Below are positions 15,428 through 20,615 of a stretch of 23,197 nt of DNA, in pieces. Origin of the DNA: a virus; IMG/VR virus record IMGVR_UViG_3300002835_010576, positions 1 through 23,197 of that record; one strand, 5' to 3'. A program made the position numbers and the translations under genes. How positions within the stretch are numbered: the stretch's first letter is position 1; the number at the start of each line of letters is the position of its first letter. The notes under the pieces are model-generated. The model was not told the DNA's origin. It worked only from the letters and a program-made list of their open reading frames with translations, and did not search any database.

Positions 15428-15457
15428 ACCAACGCCTTATGGGTTGGTATTTTATTA
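15428..15457 (+). terminator. Hairpin with T-rich tail after the pseudoknot
   Basis: ACCAAC (15428-15433) pairs with GTTGGT (15443-15448). Two further CC/GG pairs inside, with one bulged G, close a TTAT loop. The tail ATTTTATT is only moderately T-rich. It could be a weak intrinsic terminator between regA and hsp20, or part of a regulatory leader with the adjoining pseudoknot. Confidence 0.55.
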
Positions 15458-15482
15458 ACTCGCTTATTTTAAGGAGAAAAGC

Positions 15483-15926
15483 ATGACTCTTCAATACGGC
15501 AAATCTTTGCTGCCTGCAACCGTTGGTTTCGAACGTCTTCTTAGCACTTTTGAAGAATTTGATAGGGCGGTTAAACCTCAAACATATCCTCCATACAATC
15601 TTGTAAAAACAAACGATACGCACTGGACTATTGAAATTGCTATCGCAGGGTTTACACGTGACGAAATTGATATCACTCTAGATGATGGAAAACTTTTGGT
15701 CACAGGTAAGAGTGCAGATAAAGATAATACCCGCGAATTCATTCATTATGGTATTGCAAAACGTGACTTCAATCATCGATTTATTTTGGCACAAACAGTA
15801 CATGTAAAATCTGCTAACATTGTCGATGGGCTTCTTGTGATTGAACTGGAAAATATTATTCCAGAAGAAAGAAAGCCAAAGAAAATTCAAATCGGTAGCA
15901 AAAATACAACACTCTTGACAGACTAG
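15483..15926 (+). CDS. Small heat shock protein Hsp20
   Basis: This 147-residue protein has an alpha-crystallin domain over about residues 38-135. It begins YPPYNLVKTNDTHWTIEIAIAGFTRDEIDITLDDGKLLVTGKS, then HYGIAKRDFNHRFILAQTVHVKSANIVDGLLVIELENIIPEERKPKKIQI, matching IbpA-type Hsp20. Hsp20 holds unfolding proteins and phage copies are common in T4-like cyanophages. AAGGAG at 15471-15476 precedes the ATG. The leader carries a pseudoknot and hairpin. Codons are more G/C-ended in the first part, consistent with strong expression. Confidence 0.93.
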   Translation: MTLQYGKSLLPATVGFERLLSTFEEFDRAVKPQTYPPYNLVKTNDTHWTIEIAIAGFTRDEIDITLDDGKLLVTGKSADKDNTREFIHYGIAKRDFNHRFILAQTVHVKSANIVDGLLVIELENIIPEERKPKKIQIGSKNTTLLTD

Positions 15927-15962
15927 TAATTTTCATTTATAATTTCGTTATTGGAGTTTGAC

Positions 15963-16094
15963 ATGGAAGCATATTTGACATTGACAACTTTTACTACCTT
16001 TGCTTTGGGTGCTTTTCTTGGTGCCCTAGTTGGAAGGCTGATAACATTTTGCCTTATGTCAATATGTTTCCTTTTTCTTCTGTTTAAGCCATGA
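15963..16094 (+). CDS. 43-residue predicted membrane peptide
   Basis: A short frame from ATG 15963, preceded by TTGGAG, encodes MEAYLTLTTFTTFALGAFLG and then ALVGRLITFCLMSICFLFLLFKP. The peptide is almost wholly hydrophobic and could span the membrane once as one long helix or twice around the central arginine. Its stop overlaps the next start (ATGA at 16091), which supports real translation. No family is recognised. Confidence 0.65.
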   Translation: MEAYLTLTTFTTFALGAFLGALVGRLITFCLMSICFLFLLFKP

Positions 16095-16282
16095 AAACAA
16101 ATAATCAACCAATAAAGTTACGCAATCGTTACACTTTGACGGACATTTACTACACTTTTCCTCATTGGGCAACCAAAGAAATTGATGGAGTGACTTTTAC
16201 TCCCGTAGTGAAAAATTATCCTACACATGAAACTCAAGTTTTACACTATGTTCGTAAAGATTCTTTGGAAAAAACTAAATGA
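16091..16282 (+). CDS. Small hypothetical protein
   Basis: This 63-residue basic protein has no recognised domain. It contains YTLTDIYYTFPHWATKEIDGVTFTPVVKNYP, with many aromatic residues and a short beta-like pattern. It is coupled by ATGA to the membrane peptide before it and by ATGA to the phosphoesterase after it, which is the best evidence that it is a gene. Confidence 0.7.
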   Translation: MKTNNQPIKLRNRYTLTDIYYTFPHWATKEIDGVTFTPVVKNYPTHETQVLHYVRKDSLEKTK

Positions 16283-17058
16283 AAATTGCACTCGCATCTG
16301 ATGTACATTTGGAATTCGGCAACATTCTTTTCGATAATGCTGAGAATGCAGAAGTTCTGATACTGTCTGGTGATATTTGTGTCGCCAACAAGTTTCATCC
16401 TACAGACAAAGAATTTTTCCGTACTTGCTCAGAAAAGTTTCCAAATGTAATCTATATCATGGGAAACCATGAACATTACAATGGTGACTATACGTTGACT
16501 GAGAATCTTCTCCGTGATGAACTAGAAGAATTTAAAAATATTCATCTTCTAGAAAAGCAAACGGTCGAGATTAATGGCTACACTTTTATTGGTGCTACTC
16601 TTTGGACCGATATGAACAAAAACGATCCAAACACTTTGTGGCATGTTAGTCGTGTAATGAACGATTTTCGTATTATTCGTAATAGTGGAGCGATTGAAGA
16701 TCGAGAAAAACTTACTCCAATGTTTGTGTATAATGAGCACGTGAATACGATGCATTATATCAAAAGTGTCATTGATGCTAAACCTGAAGGTAAGTTCGTA
16801 GTTGTTGGGCATCATGCGCCATCAAAGCAGTCAGTGAAACCTGATTATCATGGTGATCACCTCACCAATGGTGCATATTCTTCAGACTTGTCGGAGTTTA
16901 TTCTTGACCGCCCACAAATCAAACTGTGGACGCATGGGCATACTCATGATGTTTTTGACTATATGATTGGTGATACTCGTATATTGTGTAATCCTCGTGG
17001 ATATGCTCTATACGAAGAGCGCGCTGATGAATTTGAATTGCTTTTTACGGAGATTTAA
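16279..17058 (+). CDS. Calcineurin-like metallophosphoesterase
   Basis: This 259-residue protein has the full motif set: SDVH (7-10), SGD (30-32), MGNHEHY (61-67), VVGHHAPS (about 175) and THGHTHD (about 219). It belongs to the superfamily of gp47 but lacks that protein's recombination partner and C-terminal domains, so it is a separate enzyme. Candidate substrates are nucleotides, phosphoproteins or nucleic acid ends; none can be chosen from sequence. The start overlaps the preceding gene by four bases. Confidence 0.88.
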   Translation: MKIALASDVHLEFGNILFDNAENAEVLILSGDICVANKFHPTDKEFFRTCSEKFPNVIYIMGNHEHYNGDYTLTENLLRDELEEFKNIHLLEKQTVEINGYTFIGATLWTDMNKNDPNTLWHVSRVMNDFRIIRNSGAIEDREKLTPMFVYNEHVNTMHYIKSVIDAKPEGKFVVVGHHAPSKQSVKPDYHGDHLTNGAYSSDLSEFILDRPQIKLWTHGHTHDVFDYMIGDTRILCNPRGYALYEERADEFELLFTEI

Positions 17059-17059
17059 A

Positions 17060-17341
17060 ATGCCTATTTTTATGATTGATACTGTTCACACTTTTCGCCA
17101 TAAGTGGCTGATTGAAGCAGAGACATTGGAACACGCTTACGATGAAATGGTGATGACTGAACATGATCGTAAGTTTGATGAACTGACACAAAAATGTCTC
17201 GGTGAAATGATTATTGATGGGCGTGAAGTGACACGTGAAGAAATTGATAAAGTAGTTGCAACTCTTAAAGAGGACAAGGATGAATGGGTAAATCATTGGC
17301 TTGTGGATAAATGTATTCATAAAGTCGATTATTCTAAATAA
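17060..17341 (+). CDS. Hypothetical protein
   Basis: The 93-residue protein is read from ATG 17060, with CGGAG at 17048-17052 and one base after the phosphoesterase stop. It starts MPIFMIDTVHTFRHKWLIEAETLEHAYDEM and continues as an acidic, mostly helical protein (LTQKCLGEMIIDGREVTREEIDKVVATLKEDKDEWVNHWLVDK). I recognise no family. It ends five bases before tRNA-Arg(UCU). Confidence 0.78.
   Translation: MPIFMIDTVHTFRHKWLIEAETLEHAYDEMVMTEHDRKFDELTQKCLGEMIIDGREVTREEIDKVVATLKEDKDEWVNHWLVDKCIHKVDYSK
17335..17341 (+). promoter_or_regulatory. Possible late-promoter-like CTAAATA
   Basis: The heptamer covers the last codons of the preceding gene and lies just before tRNA-Arg(UCU) and dCMP deaminase. 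It equals the motifs at 390 and 17922. It may be chance, as the TAA is also the stop codon. Confidence 0.2.
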
Positions 17342-17346
17342 TATTT

Positions 17347-17421
17347 CTGGCCGTCGTTCAATGGATAGGACAGCATTCTTCTAAAGTGCGAATGGGGGTT
17401 CGATTCCCTCCGGCCGGGCCA
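17347..17421 (+). tRNA. tRNA-Arg (anticodon UCU)
   Basis: A full cloverleaf: acceptor CTGGCCG/CGGCCGG, D stem GTTC/GGAC, anticodon stem GCATT/AGTGC with loop CTTCTAA, T loop TTCGATT, and encoded CCA. It reads AGA and AGG, which are frequent in this AT-rich phage. It stands apart from the main array, between two protein genes. Confidence 0.95.
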
Positions 17422-17438
17422 AACAATTTCGAGGTTTT

Positions 17439-17897
17439 GTGAAAGAAAAATTTATTAATGCATATATGAAGGTAGCCGAAACGTTTGCCAAATTGTCATC
17501 GGCTCGGCGTCTTCATGTTGGTGCGATTATTGTAAAAGATGATCGCATCATCTCTATTGGTTACAATGGAATGCCCTCTGGTTGGGACAATGATTGTGAG
17601 GATTTAGTTGTCTATAGAAAAGAAATCGAACCTGGCCTTTTTAACAACGAATATAAACATGAATGGAAAACTAAACCAGAGGTGCTTCATGCTGAAACGA
17701 ATGCAATTGCTAAGTTAGCTAAATCTACCGAATCAGGAGATGGAGCATCTTTGTTTGTTACGCATGCACCTTGTATGGATTGTGCAAAACTAGTTTATCA
17801 AAGTGGCATTAGTTCAGTTTACTATAGAAATACTTATCGTTCCGAAGATGGTATTAATTTTTTAAATGCCGCTGGAGTGAACGTAAACAGAGTATAA
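17439..17897 (+). CDS. cd: dCMP deaminase (GTG start)
   Basis: This 152-residue zinc deaminase has HAE (84-86) and PCMDC (111-115), the zinc-binding and catalytic signature, plus the N-terminal SARRLHVGAIIVKDDRIISIGYNGMPSGWDNDCED typical of deoxycytidylate deaminases. It makes dUMP from dCMP to feed thymidylate synthesis. The start is GTG 17439, five bases after GAGG; no ATG precedes the conserved part. It follows tRNA-Arg directly and may share its transcript. Confidence 0.93.
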   Translation: MKEKFINAYMKVAETFAKLSSARRLHVGAIIVKDDRIISIGYNGMPSGWDNDCEDLVVYRKEIEPGLFNNEYKHEWKTKPEVLHAETNAIAKLAKSTESGDGASLFVTHAPCMDCAKLVYQSGISSVYYRNTYRSEDGINFLNAAGVNVNRV

Positions 17898-17901
17898 TTC
17901 A

Positions 17902-17949
17902 CCAGGTGAAAAATTCATTGCTCTAAATAAAATGGAGCACACCTGGAGG
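17902..17949 (+). promoter_or_regulatory. Nested hairpin overlapping the Shine-Dalgarno site of the SprT-like gene
   Basis: CCAGGTG (17902-17908) pairs with CACCTGG (17940-17946). Inside it TGCTC (17919-17923) pairs with GAGCA (17935-17939). The outer stem takes up the first two Gs of the ribosome site GGAGG (17945-17949). The loop also contains a CTAAATA motif (17922-17928). This could control translation of the gene starting at 17955. Confidence 0.55.
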
Positions 17950-17954
17950 ATTAT

Positions 17955-18470
17955 ATGCATCTTAGAGTGATCAATAGTCCAGAAAAAAATTTCACTCCGT
18001 TTGTACGAAAAGCGGCACTTTTTTATGTTGAATATCTGATACCAAGCAAAAGGCTCAGAGAAAACGTACATCTAAAAATAAAGTTTAATAAAAAAAGCAG
18101 TTATTGGGGTTTGGCATACATAGATGATAATAATGATGCTAAAAAACCTAGGAAATTTGTAATAGAATTACATCCTTGGATTGGCGCCAGAGAAATATTT
18201 ATTACCTTGGCGCATGAAATGGTGCACATTCGACAATATGTCAAGGGTGACACCAATGAAAATTTATCAAAATGGAAAGGTGAAAGAATCAATTCAGAAG
18301 TGATGGATTATTACCATCATCCATGGGAAATGGAAGCTTATAGTTTAGAGACTTGTCTATATACCAAGTTCGCTATAAAAGAACAATTATGGTATGTTTT
18401 TAAAGACATAGGTAATCCAGAATTACCAATCAAAGAAGAAAAAATAAAATGGAGAAGTAAACCAATTTGA
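17955..18470 (+). CDS. SprT-like zinc metalloprotease domain protein
   Basis: This 171-residue protein has the zinc-protease motif HEMVH (87-91) within IFITLAHEMVHIRQYV. A likely third ligand lies in YYHHPWEMEAY (119-129). This arrangement (HExxH, then a downstream H/E in a W-E-x-E-A segment) fits SprT-like peptidases, some of which cut DNA-bound proteins. The substrate here is unknown. The ATG has GGAGG five bases upstream, partly within a hairpin. The next gene starts one base after its stop. Confidence 0.78.
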   Translation: MHLRVINSPEKNFTPFVRKAALFYVEYLIPSKRLRENVHLKIKFNKKSSYWGLAYIDDNNDAKKPRKFVIELHPWIGAREIFITLAHEMVHIRQYVKGDTNENLSKWKGERINSEVMDYYHHPWEMEAYSLETCLYTKFAIKEQLWYVFKDIGNPELPIKEEKIKWRSKPI

Positions 18471-18471
18471 T

Positions 18472-19215
18472 ATGAAAACTGCATTGTTATTGACAGGTAA
18501 TCCAAGATTTTCAAAAGACTTTGATTCACAGATACATAATCTAAAAAATAGCGAAATAGATTGGTATATTTGTTTTTGGAAAAGAGAAGAAGGTTTTGAT
18601 CCAAAAATATCCAAAAATTGGCATGTGAAAAATTCTTGGCAAGTGTTGGAAAAAATAAAACCTTTTCTTCCACCTGGGCATAGAATTAAATATATTGAAC
18701 TTCTCGATCCTAACGATTACTCCGTTTTGCCTTACGATTATCAAGACTATTATAGTAATCCAATAAACATCTGGCAACAATATAAAATATTACAATATTG
18801 TGATAGGTGGAGAAGAGAATTAGACTCTTATGATTTAGTTATTCGTTCAAGAACAGATTTAGGGCTTAGTGAAAATATCGATTTAAAATTGGCATACAGT
18901 TGTTTGTCTAAAGATTCAAAGGTCATTTATACACCTAATAATCAGAGAAACGGCTACATAGCAAATGTTGGTGGTTATCAAACCGGATTTTGTGACCAAT
19001 TTGCAATAGGGTTACCACACATAATATCGGCATATTGTGATTCTATAGATAAATTTCATGAGTTGTATATGTCAGGCACAAAATACAATCCGGAATATCT
19101 TTTACAAACCGCACTGATGAACGAAGGTATAACTTGGCCTCCAACTTCTTTTGAGATAATAAGAGAAAATATACACTGGCAACCTATTGACCATGGAAAA
19201 TGGGCGAACGTGTAA
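18472..19215 (+). CDS. Putative glycosyltransferase-like protein, paralog of the gene at 12455
   Basis: This 247-residue protein starts MKTALLLTGNPRFSKDF, has YDLVIRSRTDLGL (about 122-134), and GGYQTGFCDQFAIGLP (about 164-179). These blocks match those of the 12455-13198 protein in the same order and at similar spacing, and the two have equal length. The central R-x-R-x-D may be the nucleotide-sugar site of a small glycosyltransferase. No ribosome site stands out; translation is probably coupled to the SprT-like gene, whose stop is one base upstream. Confidence 0.62.
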   Translation: MKTALLLTGNPRFSKDFDSQIHNLKNSEIDWYICFWKREEGFDPKISKNWHVKNSWQVLEKIKPFLPPGHRIKYIELLDPNDYSVLPYDYQDYYSNPINIWQQYKILQYCDRWRRELDSYDLVIRSRTDLGLSENIDLKLAYSCLSKDSKVIYTPNNQRNGYIANVGGYQTGFCDQFAIGLPHIISAYCDSIDKFHELYMSGTKYNPEYLLQTALMNEGITWPPTSFEIIRENIHWQPIDHGKWANV

Positions 19216-19282
19216 ATATTTTTATAAAAAAATTAATAAAAAGCCTATATACCTGTATATTAAATTTTTTACGGAGATTTTT

Positions 19283-19387
19283 GTGTTAGTCTTATCCAAA
19301 CCTACCTTTACAACATGCGAGTATCGCCCAAGCATTGCCGGCGATAATCTGTCATGGATACAAGGTACAAGGGGTTTGATGAGTTAA
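19283..19387 (+). CDS. Possible 34-residue peptide (GTG start)
   Basis: GTG 19283 has ACGGAG six bases upstream. The frame encodes MLVLSKPTFTTCEYRPSIAG and ends IQGTRGLMS before TAA, shortly before a strong terminator. It has no recognised homolog and the interval is otherwise non-coding, so this rests only on the ribosome site and placement. The rest of 19216-19410 is AT-rich, with a tandem AGTTCCAAAA repeat at 19388-19407. Confidence 0.35.
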   Translation: MLVLSKPTFTTCEYRPSIAGDNLSWIQGTRGLMS

Positions 19388-19407
19388 AGTTCCAAAAAGT
19401 TCCAAAA
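19388..19407 (+). repeat. Tandem 10-bp repeat
   Basis: AGTTCCAAAA occurs twice back to back between the possible small peptide and the terminator. No function is evident. Confidence 0.6.
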
Positions 19408-19413
19408 ATTCTC

Positions 19414-19446
19414 AAACCCCTAGATCGAAAGACTAGGGGTTTTTTG
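19414..19446 (+). terminator. Rho-independent terminator before the tRNA array
   Basis: A 10-bp stem (19414-19423 with 19433-19442) has a 9-base loop and a run of Ts to 19445. It separates the protein genes from the tRNA array. Confidence 0.92.
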
Positions 19447-19448
19447 TT

Positions 19449-19464
19449 GTTGTAAAAAAACAAC
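19449..19464 (+). promoter_or_regulatory. Inverted repeat GTTGT-N6-ACAAC (operator candidate 1)
   Basis: The 16-bp element ends six bases before the -35 box of tRNA promoter 1. The same 16-bp pattern precedes tRNA promoters 2 and 3. Confidence 0.7.
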
Positions 19465-19470
19465 AGTGTA

Positions 19471-19499
19471 TTGCCAAGACAAGCAAATGCTACTATAAT
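19471..19499 (+). promoter_or_regulatory. tRNA promoter 1 (sigma70 type)
   Basis: TTGCCA (19471-19476) and a perfect TATAAT (19494-19499) are 17 bases apart. The expected start is near 19506, about 30 bases before tRNA-Gln. Confidence 0.88.
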
Positions 19500-19507
19500 A
19501 CACATAT

Positions 19508-19525
19508 ACGTTCTTTAAAAATTAG
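19508..19525 (+). promoter_or_regulatory. boxA-like leader element 1
   Basis: An 18-nt element with core TTCTTTAAAAA lies at the predicted transcript 5' end and 11 bases before tRNA-Gln. It matches the leader at 20092-20109 in 16 of 18 positions and resembles boxA (TGCTCTTTAACA) of bacterial rRNA operons. Confidence 0.55.
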
Positions 19526-19536
19526 ATGTAACTTGT

Positions 19537-19610
19537 TGGGGTGTGGTGAAATGGTATCACACAGGATTTTGATTCCCGTATCCTTGGTTCGATTCCAAGC
19601 ACCCCTGCCA
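19537..19610 (+). tRNA. tRNA-Gln (anticodon UUG)
   Basis: Acceptor TGGGGTG/CACCCCT leaves the first pair open, as is usual in tRNA-Gln. The D stem is GTGA/TCAC, the anticodon loop TTTTGAT, the T arm CTTGG/CCAAG, and CCA is encoded. One A-C mismatch sits in the anticodon stem. Confidence 0.94.
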
Positions 19611-19617
19611 AAATTTA

Positions 19618-19709
19618 GGAAGCGTGGCAGAGCCCGGTTTATTGCACTAGTCTTGAAAACTAGCGATCCTGCGAGGGGTCCGTGAGTTCGAATCTCACCG
19701 CTTCCACCA
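19618..19709 (+). tRNA. tRNA-Ser (anticodon UGA)
   Basis: Class II tRNA of 92 nt. Acceptor is GGAAGCG/CGCTTCC, anticodon stem CTAGT/ACTAG with loop CTTGAAA, a long variable arm, T loop TTCGAAT, and CCA encoded. Confidence 0.95.
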
Positions 19710-19717
19710 AATTTAAT

Positions 19718-19807
19718 GGAGTGATCCCATAATGGTATTGGAGCGGATTGCTAATCCGTCGGTTTGCGAAAGCAGGCTTCTGGGTTCGAGTCCCAGTCAC
19801 TCCGCCA
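19718..19807 (+). tRNA. tRNA-Ser (anticodon GCU)
   Basis: Class II tRNA. Acceptor is GGAGTGA/TCACTCC, the anticodon loop TTGCTAA, followed by a long variable arm. The discriminator is G and CCA is encoded. With Ser(UGA) it covers both serine codon boxes. Confidence 0.95.
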
Positions 19808-19809
19808 AC

Positions 19810-19904
19810 GGTAGGTAGCACTGGTGTGCGGCTGAGTCTTATAAGCTCGGGAGATCGGTCAGATGGGCTGAAACGGAAGGGTTCGAATCCCTTACCTACT
19901 ACCA
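19810..19904 (+). tRNA. Atypical tRNA, anticodon read as UAU (Ile?)
   Basis: The acceptor (GGTAGGT/ACCTACT), T arm (AAGGG TTCGAAT CCCTT), A73 and CCA are clear. The 7-base anticodon loop CTTATAA gives UAU. The D region is short (a GCAC-TGGT-GTGC hairpin is possible) and about 26 bases lie between the anticodon and T arms, like an oversized class II variable arm. Isotype is uncertain: the anticodon says Ile, the long variable arm suggests Leu, Ser or Tyr ancestry. Confidence 0.7.
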
Positions 19905-19911
19905 ATAATAT

Positions 19912-19989
19912 GCACAGGTGGCAGAGCGGCCCAATGCAAGAGTCTGCAAAACTCTAAAGCCGTCGGTTCGAATCCGACCCTGTGCTCCA
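19912..19989 (+). tRNA. tRNA-Cys (anticodon GCA)
   Basis: Acceptor is GCACAGG/CCTGTGC with discriminator T, the base required by cysteinyl-tRNA synthetase. The anticodon arm is AGAGT-CTGCAAA-ACTCT, the T loop TTCGAAT, and CCA is encoded. Confidence 0.95.
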
Positions 19990-20005
19990 GTTGCAATAAA
20001 ACAAC

Positions 20006-20021
20006 GTTGTAAAAATACAAC
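20006..20021 (+). promoter_or_regulatory. Inverted repeat GTTGT-N6-ACAAC (operator candidate 2)
   Basis: Here the repeat extends to GTTGTA-AAAA-TACAAC. An extra ACAAC half-site (20001-20005) directly precedes it. It ends ten bases before the -35 of promoter 2. Confidence 0.7.
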
Positions 20022-20031
20022 AAAATCAAAG

Positions 20032-20059
20032 TTGACAACGGTAACAATACCTGTATAAT
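20032..20059 (+). promoter_or_regulatory. tRNA promoter 2 (sigma70 type)
   Basis: TTGACA (20032-20037) and TATAAT (20054-20059) are both perfect consensus, with a 16-base spacer. The start would be near 20066, about 50 bases before tRNA-Glu. Confidence 0.92.
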
Positions 20060-20091
20060 TGATTCTGTTGTCGATGCGGTAGTGATAACAA

Positions 20092-20109
20092 ACGATCTTT
20101 AAAAAATAG
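20092..20109 (+). promoter_or_regulatory. boxA-like leader element 2
   Basis: Core ATCTTTAAAAA, with 16 of 18 positions equal to the leader of promoter 1 and the same placement shortly before the first tRNA (nine bases before tRNA-Glu). Confidence 0.55.
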
Positions 20110-20118
20110 CTGTTCATT

Positions 20119-20193
20119 GCACGGTTCGTCTATCGGTTAGGACGCTAGCCTTTCACGCTGGAAAGACGGGTTCGATTCCCGTACCGTGTACCA
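20119..20193 (+). tRNA. tRNA-Glu (anticodon UUC)
   Basis: Acceptor is GCACGGT with ACCGTGT, anticodon arm CTAGC-CTTTCAC-GCTGG, T loop TTCGATT, CCA encoded. Its CCA end is also the first three bases of a 15-bp inverted repeat arm. Confidence 0.95.
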
Positions 20194-20269
20194 TATTGAA
20201 ACACATTAGAACCCACCCCTAGTAGCAAAAGCGAATCAAGGGTGTAATATTGAGTGTGTTTCAATATGG
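20191..20269 (+). ncRNA. Long hairpin between tRNA-Glu and tRNA-Tyr
   Basis: The 15-base arms 20191-20205 and 20255-20269 are perfectly complementary. The left arm begins with the CCA of tRNA-Glu. An inner stem CACCC/GGGTG (20214-20218 with 20240-20244) continues the structure. No coding frame or tRNA fits inside. It could be an RNase III site or a device hiding the tRNA 3' end. Confidence 0.65.
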
Positions 20270-20436
20270 TAATAGGGTTCTGTCCCATAAGGGAATGGTA
20301 ACGAAAGTGCCTTCCAATATGTTCGGTGGCCAACGAGCATAGATGCGGAATGTATGAGTAGAGAGGTGAACGAAAGTTTGCGATAAAGCCCCGGTAGGCC
20401 TAAGCATGTAATGTGTACAAAATACATCCCTATACC
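20268..20436 (+). ncRNA. Structured RNA domain between tRNA-Glu and tRNA-Tyr
   Basis: GGTAATAGGG (20268-20277) pairs with CCCTATACC (20428-20436) with one bulge, closing a ~170-nt domain. Inside are a 9-bp hairpin with two bulges (20292-20315) and a 6-bp hairpin (20366-20381), both capped by GAAA tetraloops within the repeated AACGAAAGT. It has no T loop and no tRNA shape. It recalls in position the stable RNAs C and D of the T4 tRNA cluster, but I see no sequence match. Confidence 0.55.
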
Positions 20437-20443
20437 AATTTTC

Positions 20444-20530
20444 GGGTGCGTAGCCAAATGGTTGACGGCAGCAGACTGTAAATCTGTGACATAAGAAACG
20501 CTGGTGGTTCGAATCCATCCGCACCCACCA
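20444..20530 (+). tRNA. tRNA-Tyr (anticodon GUA)
   Basis: Class II tRNA. Acceptor is GGGTGCG/CGCACCC, anticodon arm GCAGA-CTGTAAA-TCTGT, a long variable arm, T loop TTCGAAT, A73 and encoded CCA. Confidence 0.95.
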
Positions 20531-20532
20531 AT

Positions 20533-20606
20533 GCGGGTATAACTTAGTGGTAAAGTAGCTGGCTTTTAACCAGCAAATCCGAGTTCGATTCTCGGTGCCC
20601 GTACCA
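20533..20606 (+). tRNA. tRNA-Lys (anticodon UUU)
   Basis: Acceptor is GCGGGTA/TGCCCGT, anticodon arm GCTGG-CTTTTAA-CCAGC, T loop TTCGATT, encoded CCA. It lies two bases after tRNA-Tyr. Confidence 0.95.
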
Positions 20607-20615
20607 AAGAAAAAA

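Noticed and set aside
15372-15457. Glutamine, preQ1 or SAM riboswitch
   Set aside because: I could not match the conserved bases of these classes; only the pseudoknot topology is shared, so it is reported as a pseudoknot of unknown role.
20194-20443. A degenerate or split tRNA, or a group I intron, in the tRNA-Glu/tRNA-Tyr spacer
   Set aside because: There is no T-loop sequence or acceptor pairing for a tRNA, and I found no P3/P7 intron core; flanking tRNAs are intact.
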